64,000 nt of DNA, taken from positions 135,677 through 199,676 of the forward strand of contig CALOAB010000027.1 of assembly GCA_942491185.1 (NCBI GenBank), written 5' to 3'. The DNA comes from SLRI01 sp942491185 (GTDB lineage Bacteria > Pseudomonadota > Alphaproteobacteria > Geminicoccales > Geminicoccaceae). Position 1 is the stretch's first letter, and the number at the start of each line of letters is the position of its first letter. Both the position numbers and the translations under genes were made by a program. Under the pieces are notes generated by a model. That model saw only the letters and a list, made by a program, of their open reading frames with translations, had not been told where the DNA came from and made no database searches. Positions 1 to 9,077 of the stretch are shown in pieces.

Positions 1-579
1 GCCACGAGCGACCAGCCGGTCGACCGCGATCTCGGCGTAGCGCTCGTTGTCGAAGTCGAAATAGGGATGCTCGATCCCCAATTCGGTACGTCCGTGCGTG
101 GCGAAGGGAAAGCCGCGCTCGTGCAAATAGCGCACGCGGGCATCCATTGGCTCGGTACGCGAGAGGATCAGCCCATCCGCCGAGCCTGTCTCGACGATGT
201 AACGGATCGGCTCGAGCGGGTCGCTGCTGAGATTGTAGGGCGTCACGATCAGGTGGTAGGGCGTGCCCGAAAGGGTCTCCGAGATGCCGAAGACGAGATC
301 CGAGGTCAGGCCCATCACCTCGGTCTCGAGCGAGAGGACCAGGCTGATCACGTTCGTCTTGCCGGTGCGCAACCGCACCCCGGCCCGATTCGGCCGATAA
401 CCGATCTGGGCTGCCACCAGCCGCACGCGTTCCTTCGTCGCCTGACCGATATCCGGGGCGTCGTGCAGGGCGCGGGACACGGTCGTCACCCCGAGCCCAG
501 TCATGTAGGCGATCGTCTTGAGTGTCGGCCGACCGACGGGCTTGGCCTTCACGGCAGGTGTTTTCTCGGGTGGCGCCAT
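1..579 (-). CDS. LacI-family transcriptional regulator, 3' end cut by window edge
   Basis: N-terminal 193 residues of a LacI-type repressor, read on the minus strand from ATG 579 and running off the left edge without a stop. After a short Pro/Lys/Ala-rich leader, residues ~20-37 form the helix-turn-helix (LKTIAYMTGLGVTTVSRAL), followed by the hinge region (IGYRPNRAGVRLRTG) and the start of the periplasmic-binding-like effector domain (TNVISLVLSLE). It is divergent from the ABC sugar operon that starts at 907, the usual place for a local regulator of such an operon. The effector sugar cannot be read from the sequence. Confidence 0.9.
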   Translation of the reverse strand, partial: MAPPEKTPAVKAKPVGRPTLKTIAYMTGLGVTTVSRALHDAPDIGQATKERVRLVAAQIGYRPNRAGVRLRTGKTNVISLVLSLETEVMGLTSDLVFGISETLSGTPYHLIVTPYNLSSDPLEPIRYIVETGSADGLILSRTEPMDARVRYLHERGFPFATHGRTELGIEHPYFDFDNERYAEIAVDRLVARG

Positions 580-906
580 TGACAGGTCTCTTGATCTCCT
601 GGGTGACCGATCGCCCGGTCAGCGGCGCGAGTCTGAAACCTCACAGGAACTGATTTTCTGGCCGGAATCGGGCTTTGGTACCTCTCTCGATCTTGGGGCG
701 AAAGAGCGCCTTGGTCAGTGGTTGGTGTCACGATCTGGGCTAACCGTTTGTTTTTTGATCTTTTATACAGTCTCTCATCGCAAGTCCAGCCGCGCTGTTG
801 TGGAAGTCGAGGCCGAGATTTGCTGGTCGAGCGAACTCGATGATTGCATTTCCCGGATCAGTCACCTATCAAAAACGCAATCGATATAGATCAGGGAGAA
901 ACAATC
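580..906. other. Divergent promoter region between lacI-type gene and ABC operon
   Basis: This 327-nt stretch holds no convincing gene. It should contain the promoters of both divergent units. An AACCGTTT core at 742-749 resembles the centre of LacI-family operators (AA-CG-TT), followed by a T-rich run. A small inverted repeat GACCG/CGGTC lies at 605-620. Neither is strong. A GGGAG-type ribosome-binding site at about 893-897 serves the GTG at 907. Confidence 0.4.
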
Positions 907-2142
907 GTGAAACTTCTTGCTGTTTCTACGTGTTTGCTGGCGACTGTATCGTTTCAGATTGATGCAGTTCGTGCCGCGGATCTCGAGGTCACCCACTGGT
1001 GGACATCCGGTGGTGAGGCGGCAGCCGTCGCCGAGTTCGCCGAGGCCTTCGATGCCACCGGCAACACCTGGGTCGATGGCGCGATCGCCGGCTCGGGCGA
1101 CACCGCCCGGCCGATCATGGTCAGCCGCATCACTGGCGGTGATCCGATGGCCGCCACCCAGTTCAACCACGGCCGCCAGGCCGAGGAGCTGGTCGAGGCC
1201 GGCATGATGCGCGATCTCACCGAGCTGGCCGAGCGCGAGAATTGGCTGGGCGTGGTCAATCCACCATCGCTGCTCGAGGGCTGCACGCTGGACGGCAAGA
1301 TCTACTGCGTGCCGGTCAACATCCACTCCTGGGAGTGGCTCTGGCTGTCCAATCAGGCCTTCGCCGACGCCGGCGTCCCGGTGCCCACGAACTGGAACGA
1401 GTTCGTGGCTGCTGCACCCGCGCTGGAGGCAGCCGGCATCATCCCGCTCGCGCTCGGCAAGCAGGGCTGGCAGGAAGCCGGCATTCTCAACGTGCTGATG
1501 CTGTCGATCGCCGGACCCGAGGTCTTTGTCCAGGTCTACGGCGACAAGAATGTCGACGTAGCGGGCGGCAGCGACCTGGCTGCGATCTTCAAGGCGACCG
1601 ACGACGCCCGGCGGATGGCGGCCAAGTCGAACGTGCAGAACTGGAACGAGGCGACCAACCTCGTCATCACTGGTGCCGCAGGCGGCCAGCTGATGGGCGA
1701 CTGGGCGCAGGGCGAGTTCCAGGTTGCAGGCCAGGTCGCGGGCCAGGACTACTCATGCCTGCCGGGTCTCGGCCTCAACCAGGTCATCTCGACCGGCGGC
1801 GACGCCTTCTACTTCCCGACGCTCGACGATCCGGAGGCCAGCGAGGCGCAAGAGGTGCTCGCTTCGGTGATGCTGTCGCCCACGGCACAGGTGGCCTTCA
1901 ACCTCAAGAAGGGCTCGCTGCCGGTGCGCGGCGATGTCGATCTCGCGACCGCCAACGACTGCATGCAGAAAGGCCTCGCGATCCTCGGCGAGGGGACTGT
2001 CGTGCCGAGCATCAACGAGCTCATCACGCCGGACACCAACAATCAGCTCAACGATCTGATGTCGGAGTTCTTCAGCGACACCAGCATCACCGTCGAGGAT
2101 GTGCAAGCGCACTTCGTGGACATCATCGCCTCCGCCGAGTGA
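907..2142 (+). CDS. ABC transporter substrate-binding protein (sugar, CUT1-like)
   Basis: Periplasmic solute-binding protein, 411 residues, that captures a carbohydrate-type ligand for the permeases encoded next. GTG 907 was chosen because it follows a GGGAG ribosome-binding site and opens directly into a signal peptide (MKLLAVSTCLLATVSFQ, cleavage near VRA-AD). An ATG 63 nt upstream would place polar sequence before the signal. The mature part begins LEVTHWWTSGGE, the fold start typical of family 1 (MalE-like) binding proteins. It is the first gene of the operon to 7048 and is separated from the permease gene by a strong stem-loop. The ligand is unknown. Confidence 0.9.
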   Translation: MKLLAVSTCLLATVSFQIDAVRAADLEVTHWWTSGGEAAAVAEFAEAFDATGNTWVDGAIAGSGDTARPIMVSRITGGDPMAATQFNHGRQAEELVEAGMMRDLTELAERENWLGVVNPPSLLEGCTLDGKIYCVPVNIHSWEWLWLSNQAFADAGVPVPTNWNEFVAAAPALEAAGIIPLALGKQGWQEAGILNVLMLSIAGPEVFVQVYGDKNVDVAGGSDLAAIFKATDDARRMAAKSNVQNWNEATNLVITGAAGGQLMGDWAQGEFQVAGQVAGQDYSCLPGLGLNQVISTGGDAFYFPTLDDPEASEAQEVLASVMLSPTAQVAFNLKKGSLPVRGDVDLATANDCMQKGLAILGEGTVVPSINELITPDTNNQLNDLMSEFFSDTSITVEDVQAHFVDIIASAE

Positions 2143-2153
2143 TCGGCAGGCTC

Positions 2154-2196
2154 CGACCGATGGCGCCGCCCCGACTTGGCTTGGCGCCATCGGTCG
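2154..2196 (+). repeat. Intergenic stem-loop after the binding-protein gene
   Basis: A perfect 14-bp inverted repeat (2154-2167 against 2183-2196, arm CGACCGATGGCGCC) with a 15-nt loop sits between the binding-protein stop and the first permease start. No T-run follows, so it is more likely an mRNA-stabilising or partial-termination hairpin than a full terminator. Such hairpins commonly let the binding protein be made in excess of the membrane components. That role is inferred. Confidence 0.7.
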
Positions 2197-2214
2197 AACT
2201 CGGCGAGTACAGAG

Positions 2215-3108
2215 ATGGCTGAGCACGCGCGTCCGAGCAGGTTGCTCAAGAACCTGAACGCGAAGATCGCCTCGATCCCCATGATCCTGACGGCGTTGGT
2301 CGTCTTCATGGGCGGCACGGTTTGGACGGTCGTCTATTCGTTCACCGACTCCAAGCTGTTGCCACGGCTGAACTTCGTCGGCCTCGATCAATATGAGCGC
2401 CTCTGGTCGACGCGGCGCTGGTGGGTCTCGATCGAGAACCTCGCCGTTTACGGTATCCTGGCGCTGGTCTTCAGCCTCGTCATCGGCTTCCTCCTGGCGG
2501 CACTGCTCGACCAGAAGATCCGCTTCGAGAACACGTTTCGCACGATCTTTCTCTACCCGTTCGCGCTCTCCTTCATCGTGACGGGGCTGGTCTGGCAGTG
2601 GATCTGGAACCCGGAGTTCGGTTTCCAGCATATCGTCCGCAGCCTGGGTTTCGAGAGCTTCAATTTCGATCCGCTCTACAACGCCGACATCGTCATCTAC
2701 GGAATCCTCATCGCCGGGTTGTGGCAGGGCACTGGGCTGGTGATGTGCCTGATGCTCGCGGGCTTGCGCGGTATTGACGAGGATATCTGGAAGGCGGCGC
2801 GGATCGACGGGATTCCGATGTGGAAGACCTATCTCTTGGTCATCATCCCGATGATGCGCCCGGTCTTCATCACCACGCTCGTGATCATCACGTCGGGGAT
2901 CGTCAAACTGTACGATCTGGTAGTGGCGCAGACCGGCGGCGGACCAGGCATCGCGTCGGAGGTACCCGCTAAGTACGTCTATGAGCTGATGTTCCGGGCG
3001 CAGAATCTGGGGCAGGGCTTCGCGGCATCGACCATGATGTTGCTGAGCGTGGCGATCGTCATCATCCCCTGGGCCTATCTCGAGTTTGGGGGCAAGAAGC
3101 ATGGCTGA
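2215..3108 (+). CDS. ABC sugar transporter permease (MalF-like)
   Basis: Inner-membrane permease of 297 residues with six predicted membrane segments, the first at residues ~15-37 (IPMILTALVVFMGGTVWTVV). The cytoplasmic EAA loop that docks onto the ATPase is visible as AARIDGIPMWKTYLLVIIP. ATG 2215 starts a typical short polar N-terminus (MAEHARPSRLLKNLNAK); an upstream TTG at 2176 lies inside the intergenic stem-loop and is less likely. It overlaps the next permease gene by 8 nt, so the two are probably translationally coupled as a heterodimer. Confidence 0.92.
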   Translation: MAEHARPSRLLKNLNAKIASIPMILTALVVFMGGTVWTVVYSFTDSKLLPRLNFVGLDQYERLWSTRRWWVSIENLAVYGILALVFSLVIGFLLAALLDQKIRFENTFRTIFLYPFALSFIVTGLVWQWIWNPEFGFQHIVRSLGFESFNFDPLYNADIVIYGILIAGLWQGTGLVMCLMLAGLRGIDEDIWKAARIDGIPMWKTYLLVIIPMMRPVFITTLVIITSGIVKLYDLVVAQTGGGPGIASEVPAKYVYELMFRAQNLGQGFAASTMMLLSVAIVIIPWAYLEFGGKKHG

Positions 3109-4036
3109 TTCCGCCACTCTCTCGCCGTCCGTGGCTGCCGCAAACATGACCGATGCGGCCGCGCCGCGGGGTGCACGGCGCAAGCCGATCTTCTCGCGCC
3201 GCAACATCATCCTCTACGGCATCTTGATCCTCCTGGCGCTCTTCTACCTGCTGCCGCTCTACGTAATGGTTGTGACCTCGCTCAAGGGCATGGCCGAGAT
3301 CAGGGTCGGCAACATCTTTGCACCACCAGTCGAGATCACGTTTCAGCCCTGGGTCAAGGCCTGGTCCGAGGCCTGCACCGGGCTGAACTGCGACGGCCTC
3401 AGCCGCGGTTTTTGGAACTCGGTGAAGATCGCCGTGCCCTCGGTGCTGCTGTCGATCTTCATCGCGTCGCTGAACGGCTACGCGCTCGCCAATTGGAAGT
3501 TCAAGGGCTCGGAGGTCTTCTTCGCCATCCTGATCTTCGGCGCCTTCATTCCGTATCAGGTCATGCTCTATCCGGTGGTCATCATCCTGCGCACGATCGG
3601 CCTCTATGGCACGCTCTGGGGGCTGATCATCGTGCATTCGATCTTCGGCATGCCAATCCTGACGCTACTGTTTCGCAACTACTTCGTCTCGGTCCCGGAG
3701 GAGCTGTTCAAGGCCGCCCGGGTCGACGGTGCCGGGTTTTGGGGAATCTACTTGAAGATCATGGTGCCGATGTCGCTGCCGATCTTCGTGGTCGCCATCA
3801 TTCTGCAGGTTACCGGCATCTGGAACGACTTTCTGTTCGGCGTCGTCTATGCCAAGCCCGAGGTCTATCCGATGACCGTTCAGCTCAACAATATCGTGAA
3901 TTCAGTGCAGGGCGTTAAGGAATACAACGTCAACATGGCGGCGACTATTCTGACCGGGTTGGTGCCGCTCGTCATTTACTTCATTTCCGGCAAGCTCTTC
4001 GTCCGTGGCATCGCCGCCGGCGCAGTGAAGGGATAG
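3101..4036 (+). CDS. ABC sugar transporter permease (MalG-like)
   Basis: Second inner-membrane permease, 311 residues. A ~35-residue polar N-terminal tail precedes the first membrane segment (IILYGILILLALFYLLPLYV). The EAA loop reads AARVDGAGFWGIYLKIMVP, and the protein ends with the MalG-type AAGAVKG tail. It pairs with the product of 2215-3108. The ATG at 3101 overlaps the preceding gene's stop region. Confidence 0.92.
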   Translation: MADSATLSPSVAAANMTDAAAPRGARRKPIFSRRNIILYGILILLALFYLLPLYVMVVTSLKGMAEIRVGNIFAPPVEITFQPWVKAWSEACTGLNCDGLSRGFWNSVKIAVPSVLLSIFIASLNGYALANWKFKGSEVFFAILIFGAFIPYQVMLYPVVIILRTIGLYGTLWGLIIVHSIFGMPILTLLFRNYFVSVPEELFKAARVDGAGFWGIYLKIMVPMSLPIFVVAIILQVTGIWNDFLFGVVYAKPEVYPMTVQLNNIVNSVQGVKEYNVNMAATILTGLVPLVIYFISGKLFVRGIAAGAVKG

Positions 4037-4041
4037 GGCTG

Positions 4042-5124
4042 ATGGCAAGCATCGTCGTAAAGGACCTGACGCTCGCCTTTGGCGCAGCCAAGATCCTCGA
4101 CCGATTGAATCTGGACGTCGACGAGGGCGAGTTCATCGTGCTGCTCGGCCCGTCTGGCTGCGGCAAGTCCACGCTGCTCAACTGCATTGCCGGGCTGCTC
4201 GACATCACCGACGGACAGATCTTCATCAAGGATAAGAACGTCACCTGGGAGGAGCCCAAGGACCGCGGCATCGGCATGGTGTTCCAGTCCTACGCGCTCT
4301 ATCCGCAGATGACCGTGCGCGGCAACCTGACCTTCGGCCTGAAGAACGCCCGCATGCCCAAGGCGGAGATCGACAAACGGGTCAAGCGCGCTGCCGAGAT
4401 CCTGCAGATCGAGCCCTATCTCGATCGCAAGCCGGCAGCACTTTCGGGCGGCCAGCGGCAGCGGGTGGCGATTGGTCGGGCCCTGGTGCGGGACGCGGAG
4501 GTCTTCCTGTTCGACGAGCCCTTGTCCAATCTCGACGCCAAGCTGCGCGCCGAATTGCGGGTCGAGCTCAAGCGGCTGCACCATAACCTCGAAAACAACA
4601 CGATGGTCTACGTCACCCACGACCAGATCGAGGCATTGACCCTGGCCGACCGGATCGCCGTCATGCGCGGCGGCATCATCCAGCAGCTCGATGCGCCGCA
4701 GACCATCTACAACAAGCCTGCCAATCTGTTCGTTGCCGGCTTCATCGGCTCGCCGGCCATGACCTTTCTCGAAGGCAAGATCATCGATGCGCCAGGCGGC
4801 AAGGCATTCGAGACGGAGGGGGCGACGGTCTCGCTCGACAGCTACGATGGGCAGGTTCCGTCTGCCACCGGCCGCGCGGTGACGCTCGGGGTGCGCCCCG
4901 AGCATGTCTCCGTTCTGCCGAGCGGCAGCGACGGCTTCGCCGCCACCATGGACCTCGACGAGCCGATGGGTGCCGACAACCTGCTCTGGCTCACCATGGG
5001 CGGACAGCAAATCCGGGTGCGGGCCACCGCCGACCACGGCTTTCGCCGCGGCCAGCCGGTCAGTATCCAGTTCGATATCTCCAAGGCCTCGCTCTTCGAC
5101 CAGGAGAGCGAGCAGCGTCTTTGA
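4042..5124 (+). CDS. ABC sugar transporter ATP-binding protein (UgpC/MalK type)
   Basis: ATPase of 360 residues that powers the importer. Walker A is GPSGCGKST (36-44), the Q-loop lies at VFQSYALYP (80-88), the signature is LSGGQRQR (134-141), Walker B is FLFDEP (155-160) and the switch histidine is H193 (THDQ). Residues ~240-360 form the C-terminal MalK-like regulatory (TOBE) domain, with the GVRPEHV motif. It lies 5 nt after the second permease. MalK/UgpC ATPases can serve several CUT1 importers, which matters because the second ABC operon in this window (52490-55686) has none. Confidence 0.95.
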   Translation: MASIVVKDLTLAFGAAKILDRLNLDVDEGEFIVLLGPSGCGKSTLLNCIAGLLDITDGQIFIKDKNVTWEEPKDRGIGMVFQSYALYPQMTVRGNLTFGLKNARMPKAEIDKRVKRAAEILQIEPYLDRKPAALSGGQRQRVAIGRALVRDAEVFLFDEPLSNLDAKLRAELRVELKRLHHNLENNTMVYVTHDQIEALTLADRIAVMRGGIIQQLDAPQTIYNKPANLFVAGFIGSPAMTFLEGKIIDAPGGKAFETEGATVSLDSYDGQVPSATGRAVTLGVRPEHVSVLPSGSDGFAATMDLDEPMGADNLLWLTMGGQQIRVRATADHGFRRGQPVSIQFDISKASLFDQESEQRL

Positions 5125-5138
5125 CCCCAGAGGATCCA

Positions 5139-5915
5139 ATGATCAGTTTTTCCTACCAGCTCTACTCGTCGCGCAGTGTAGCGAACCTGGGCGAGGTGCT
5201 GACCTTGCTGGCGCAGCTCGGCTTCGAGCGGGTCGAGGGCTATGGCGGGCTTTTCGAGAACGATCGAGCGGTAGCTGAGCTGAAGGCGCTGCTGAGTGCC
5301 AACGGCCTCGCCATGCCGACCGGGCATTTCGGTATCGAGATGCTGGAGACGGCGCCCGCCCGCGTGGTCGAGATCGCCAAGTCGCTAGGCATCCAGACAG
5401 TCTATTGCCCCTTTTTGAACGCGGCGCAGCGCCCGGATAGTGGTGCTGGCTACGCGGCGTTCGGCAAGCGGTTGCAGCAGCTGTCCCGGCCCTTGCGCGA
5501 TGCCGGGCTCGGCTTCGGCTGGCACAATCACGACTTCGAGTTTCGCGCGACCGCCGATGGTGCCGTGCCGATCGAGGCGCTGTTCGAGGGCGGGCCGGAC
5601 CTGGAATGGGAGGCCGACATCGCCTGGGTGATCAAGGGCGGCGGCGATCCCTACGAATGGATCAAGACCCACGGCTCGCGCATCACCGCGGTTCACATGA
5701 AGGACATAGCGCCCGCGGGCGAGAACGCGGACGAGGACGGTTGGGCGGACTTGGGCCAGGGCACCGTGGATTGGGCCGGGCTGCTGGCGGCGCTGCGCGA
5801 CACGCCTACCAGCCACTTCGTCCTCGAGCACGACAACCCGTCCGACCCCGCACGCTACGCCAGGCGCTCGATGGCGGCGGCACAACAGCTCGCAAAGGCC
5901 GGAGGGCGGCCATGA
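5139..5915 (+). CDS. Sugar phosphate isomerase/epimerase family protein (TIM barrel)
   Basis: Xylose-isomerase-like TIM-barrel protein, 258 residues. It has the family's metal-site environment: HFGIEM, a WHNHDFEF strand, the EADIAWV strand and a VHMKD strand, ending at LEHDNPSDP. ATG 5139 is preceded by AGAGGA at 5129-5134; a TTG at 5121 that overlaps the upstream stop is less likely. It probably isomerises or epimerises the imported sugar or its oxidised derivative. It overlaps the Gfo/Idh gene by ATGA, so the two enzymes are probably made together. Substrate unknown. Confidence 0.88.
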   Translation: MISFSYQLYSSRSVANLGEVLTLLAQLGFERVEGYGGLFENDRAVAELKALLSANGLAMPTGHFGIEMLETAPARVVEIAKSLGIQTVYCPFLNAAQRPDSGAGYAAFGKRLQQLSRPLRDAGLGFGWHNHDFEFRATADGAVPIEALFEGGPDLEWEADIAWVIKGGGDPYEWIKTHGSRITAVHMKDIAPAGENADEDGWADLGQGTVDWAGLLAALRDTPTSHFVLEHDNPSDPARYARRSMAAAQQLAKAGGRP

Positions 5916-7048
5916 GCGAGGCGCTCGGTGTCGGCATCATCGGCTGTGGCAATATCTCCACCGCCTATCTCGGCCTGGCGCCGCTCTTCAAGGGCATCGA
6001 GGTCCGCGCCTGCGCCGACAAGGACCCGGCCGCCGCCGAGGCGCGCGCCCTGGAGTTCGGTGTGCGGGCCGAGCCCGTCGAGGCGATGCTCGCCAGCGAC
6101 GACATCGCCATCGTCGTCAACCTGACCATTCCCGCAGCCCACTTCGACGTGTCCCGCCAGGCTCTGGAGGCCGGCAAGCATGTCTACTCCGAAAAGCCCT
6201 TCGTCCTTTCCGTCGATGAGGGATTGCGCCTCGGCGCGATCGCTGACGCACGCCAGCTGATGGTTGGATCGGCGCCGGACACGTTCTTCGGCGGCGCGCA
6301 TCAATGCGCCCGCAAGCTGATCGACGACGGCGCTCTCGGCACCATCACCTCGGGCACAGCACACGTGATGTCGCACGGCATGGAGAGCTGGCATCCCAAC
6401 CCCGATTTCTTCTTTCTGCCAGGGGCCGGGCCGGTGCTCGATATCGGGCCGTACTACATTGCCAACCTGATCAACCTGATCGGTCCGGTGAAACGGGTTG
6501 CGGCACTGGCCAATTCGGCCAGCCCGACCCGCACGATCGGCGGTGACGGGCCGCGCCGGGGCGAGACGATACCGGTCGAGACGCCCACCACGGTTCATGC
6601 CCTGCTCGAGTTCGCCAATGGTGCTGTGGTGACGCTGGGTGCCAGCTGGGACGTCTGGGCCAACCGCCACCGGCCGATGGAGCTCTACGGCACGGAGGGG
6701 ACGCTCTTCGTGCCCGATCCCAACTGGTTCGGCGGCACCGTCGAGGTCGCCGGACGCGATGGCAAGATCAGCGAAGTCGACTCTGCCGACCATCCGTTCT
6801 CGGTTGCCAACGACATCCGTCCGAATGCCAGCTTTGCCAACTATCGCACCGCCGGTCTCGCCGACATGGCGCAGGCCATCCTCGAGGGCCGCGACGCGCG
6901 CTGCGGTCTCGATCGGGCGCTGCACGGCATCGACGTCATGACGGCGATTCTCCAGTCCGGCGAAATCGGCGGCTTCGTCGAGCTGCAAACCACCTGCACG
7001 CGCCCGGCACCGCTCGACGCCGATGCCGCGCGCGCGATGCTCGTCTAG
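5912..7048 (+). CDS. Gfo/Idh/MocA family NAD(P)-dependent oxidoreductase
   Basis: Oxidoreductase of 378 residues, last gene of the operon. The N-terminal Rossmann fold carries GVGIIGCGNIS, and the family's catalytic-lysine motif is SEKPF in HVYSEKPFVLS. The C-terminal half is the Gfo/Idh alpha/beta dimerisation and substrate domain (PVLDIGPYYIANLINLIGPV). ATG 5912 overlaps the preceding stop by four bases (ATGA). Such enzymes oxidise a sugar or inositol hydroxyl, which fits the uptake system upstream. The precise substrate is unknown. Confidence 0.9.
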   Translation: MSEALGVGIIGCGNISTAYLGLAPLFKGIEVRACADKDPAAAEARALEFGVRAEPVEAMLASDDIAIVVNLTIPAAHFDVSRQALEAGKHVYSEKPFVLSVDEGLRLGAIADARQLMVGSAPDTFFGGAHQCARKLIDDGALGTITSGTAHVMSHGMESWHPNPDFFFLPGAGPVLDIGPYYIANLINLIGPVKRVAALANSASPTRTIGGDGPRRGETIPVETPTTVHALLEFANGAVVTLGASWDVWANRHRPMELYGTEGTLFVPDPNWFGGTVEVAGRDGKISEVDSADHPFSVANDIRPNASFANYRTAGLADMAQAILEGRDARCGLDRALHGIDVMTAILQSGEIGGFVELQTTCTRPAPLDADAARAMLV

Positions 7049-7171
7049 CAGGCTACTGACGCCGAACGCTCCGATCCTGACGTCGATCCCACCTTCGACT
7101 GGCAAGTTCCCAATGTCTCAGCGACTGGCCGCGAGGCGCGCCTGCGACCACGCTTGATCCTGGTCGTTGCG

Positions 7172-7205
7172 CAAAGGGAATCGCATGTGTCGGCGTTTCC
7201 CTTTG
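7172..7205 (+). terminator. Hairpin between the sugar operon and folB
   Basis: Nine-base perfect arms CAAAGGGAA (7172-7180) and TTCCCTTTG (7197-7205) with a 16-nt loop. It lies in the 209-nt gap after the Gfo/Idh gene and before folB, where a transcription end is expected. No T-run follows, so intrinsic termination is uncertain. Confidence 0.4.
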
Positions 7206-7257
7206 GACCGCATGGCCCTACTTGAGCCGTCGTTAGTTGCGTTTCGGAGCCAAGCGA

Positions 7258-7644
7258 GTGTCAAAAGCCTGTGCCGTTGAAGCCGCGCCAGATGTCATCG
7301 TGGTCGACAATCTGCGCGTCCAAACACATATCGGCGTTCATGATTTCGAGCGGGAGCGGCCACAAACCGTCCGCTTCGATGTCGAGATCGAGACCGTTGC
7401 GGGATATCTCAGCCGCGTGAAAGAGACGGATGACTTTGTGTCCTACGCCGATGTCGTCGACTACATCGAAGCCAAGGCCGCGAGCGGCACGCATGTGCGT
7501 TTGGTCGAGGAATGGGCTGCCGACGTGGCCGATTTCGTCCTCGACAATCCGTTGGTCGATCGCGTGAGCGTCAGCGTGCTGAAGACCGAGATCTTCGAGC
7601 AGGCCGCGGGCGTCGGCATCCGCATCGTCCGGCAGCGGGGTTGA
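7258..7644 (+). CDS. folB: Dihydroneopterin aldolase family protein
   Basis: Protein of 128 residues matching FolB, which in folate synthesis cleaves dihydroneopterin to 6-hydroxymethyl-dihydropterin and glycolaldehyde. Family landmarks are THIGVHDFERERPQTVRFDV near the N-terminus, SYADVVDYIEA in the middle, LVEEWAADVADFVL and the C-terminal VSVSVLKTEIF strand. GTG 7258 is preceded by GGAG (7246-7249) at good spacing; a TTG at 7237 is the alternative. It starts a four-gene pterin cluster. Confidence 0.88.
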   Translation: MSKACAVEAAPDVIVVDNLRVQTHIGVHDFERERPQTVRFDVEIETVAGYLSRVKETDDFVSYADVVDYIEAKAASGTHVRLVEEWAADVADFVLDNPLVDRVSVSVLKTEIFEQAAGVGIRIVRQRG

Positions 7645-7648
7645 GCCA

Positions 7649-8176
7649 ATGACGGCTGCGCTTGTTGCCATTGGCACGAACCTGGGTGACCGCTTCGCCA
7701 ATTTGGCCTGGGCGCTGCGTGGCCTGCAGGCCATTCCGCGGAGCAGATTGACTGGCCAGTCGGCGCTCTACGAGACCGCTCCGGTCGGCGGCCCCGACAA
7801 CCAGGGCCCGTTCCTGAACGCTGTCGTGTCGGTCGAGACAGCACTTCCCGCCGTTGAGCTGCTCACCGCACTCCACGCCATCGAGCGCTCGTGCGGCCGC
7901 CAGCGGGCGGTGCGCTGGGCGGCGCGGACGCTCGATCTCGACCTCCTGACGTTCGGCGAGGCGATCAGCGACGATCCGGCGCTGATGCTGCCGCACCCGC
8001 GGATGCACGAGCGCCGCTTCGTCATGGTGCCGGTCTGCGACCTCGCCCCGGAGATGCGGCACCCGCAGCTCGGGCTCAGCATGGCCGAACTGCTGGCCCA
8101 GCTGCCGGTCGAGGCCGGCGACCTTGCGATGATCGCAGCGGCCTGGGGCGAGCCCGTGCCTGAGCCGTCGGTCTAG
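7649..8176 (+). CDS. folK: 2-amino-4-hydroxy-6-hydroxymethyldihydropteridine pyrophosphokinase (HPPK)
   Basis: FolK of 175 residues transfers pyrophosphate from ATP to 6-hydroxymethyl-dihydropterin, the step after FolB. It begins VAIGTNLGDR, has the pterin-binding region ETAPVGGPDNQGPFLNAVV, and carries the HPPK signature RTLDLDLLTFGE followed by LMLPHPRMHERRFVMVPVCD. It starts 4 nt after folB and ends 4 nt before the DHPS-like gene, so the three are one operon. Confidence 0.93.
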   Translation: MTAALVAIGTNLGDRFANLAWALRGLQAIPRSRLTGQSALYETAPVGGPDNQGPFLNAVVSVETALPAVELLTALHAIERSCGRQRAVRWAARTLDLDLLTFGEAISDDPALMLPHPRMHERRFVMVPVCDLAPEMRHPQLGLSMAELLAQLPVEAGDLAMIAAAWGEPVPEPSV

Positions 8177-8180
8177 CCGG

Positions 8181-9077
8181 ATGATCCAGGGCCCCCGCCT
8201 GCTCGAGCTCTGGACGCGCTACCGCGACGCGTTCGAGGCGCCGGTGCGCAGCTTCGAGCTGCCCCGCTTCGCCAAGCGGTTCGAGGACCGCACCTATCAG
8301 ATGGGCGTGCTGAACCTGTCGCCCGACAGCGGCTACCGCGAATCGATCTGTCATACCGTCGAGGCCGCCCTCTACCGGGCGCGGCGGATGACCCTCGAGG
8401 GCGCTGCGATGGTCGATATCGGTGCGGAGTCGACGGGCGATACGGCCGACACGGTCTCGGTCCAGCGGCAAATCGACAAGATGCGCCCGGTGGTCGGGCC
8501 GCTCGCGGCAGAAGGCATCCTCTGCTCGGTCGAGACCTACCACCCCGAGGTCGCGATCGCCTTGCTCGAGGCCGGTGCCGGCGTCGTCAATCTGACCGGT
8601 CGTGTCGACGACCCGGAGCTTTACCGGGCGATCGCCCGCCACGAGGCCGGGCTCGTGCTGTGCTACACGCCAGGCGAGAACGCTCGCTCGTCGGCGGTGC
8701 TGCCGCCACCTGACCAGATTCTCGACGCCCAGATCGAATTCTTCCGCGAGCGCCTCGATCTCGCCCAGGGCCAGGGTGTTGAGCGCATTTGGCTGGACCC
8801 CGGCTTCGGCTTCGCGCTCAATCTCTCCGATGGACCGGAGCGCATCCGTTACCAGACAGAGAGCATCCTCCAGTCGTTCCGGCTGCGCGTGCTCGGCTGG
8901 CCGGTTGCGGTGCAGATGACGGGCTCGGTCTGGCTGTTCCGTGACGAGGTGCGCGTCGGTGCCGTCTGTGCTGCGACCATCGCCTCCATCTCGCGGGCGA
9001 ATTTGCTGCGCACTCACGAGGTGCCGAAGGTGCAGCCGGTGATCAATCTCCTGGATTTCGAGGGCCTCGATGACTGA
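8181..9077 (+). CDS. Divergent dihydropteroate-synthase-like (pterin-binding) protein
   Basis: Protein of 298 residues with the TIM-barrel outline of dihydropteroate synthase: MGVLNLSPDS (41-50), DIGAEST (79-85), SVETYHP (116-122), VVNLT (135-139), LDPGFGF (205-211) and the terminal RTHEV (277-281). Compared with classical FolP, several active-site positions are changed. The SFSDGG loop is GYRES, the Arg of ESTRPG is gone, the Asp of SVDT is Glu, the Asp after the buried Asn is absent, and the SRKS lysine is missing (QMTGSVWL). About 35 extra residues precede the barrel. It may act on a pterin without performing normal pABA condensation, or use a different acceptor. It overlaps the SDR gene by 8 nt. 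Confidence 0.75.
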   Translation: MIQGPRLLELWTRYRDAFEAPVRSFELPRFAKRFEDRTYQMGVLNLSPDSGYRESICHTVEAALYRARRMTLEGAAMVDIGAESTGDTADTVSVQRQIDKMRPVVGPLAAEGILCSVETYHPEVAIALLEAGAGVVNLTGRVDDPELYRAIARHEAGLVLCYTPGENARSSAVLPPPDQILDAQIEFFRERLDLAQGQGVERIWLDPGFGFALNLSDGPERIRYQTESILQSFRLRVLGWPVAVQMTGSVWLFRDEVRVGAVCAATIASISRANLLRTHEVPKVQPVINLLDFEGLDD

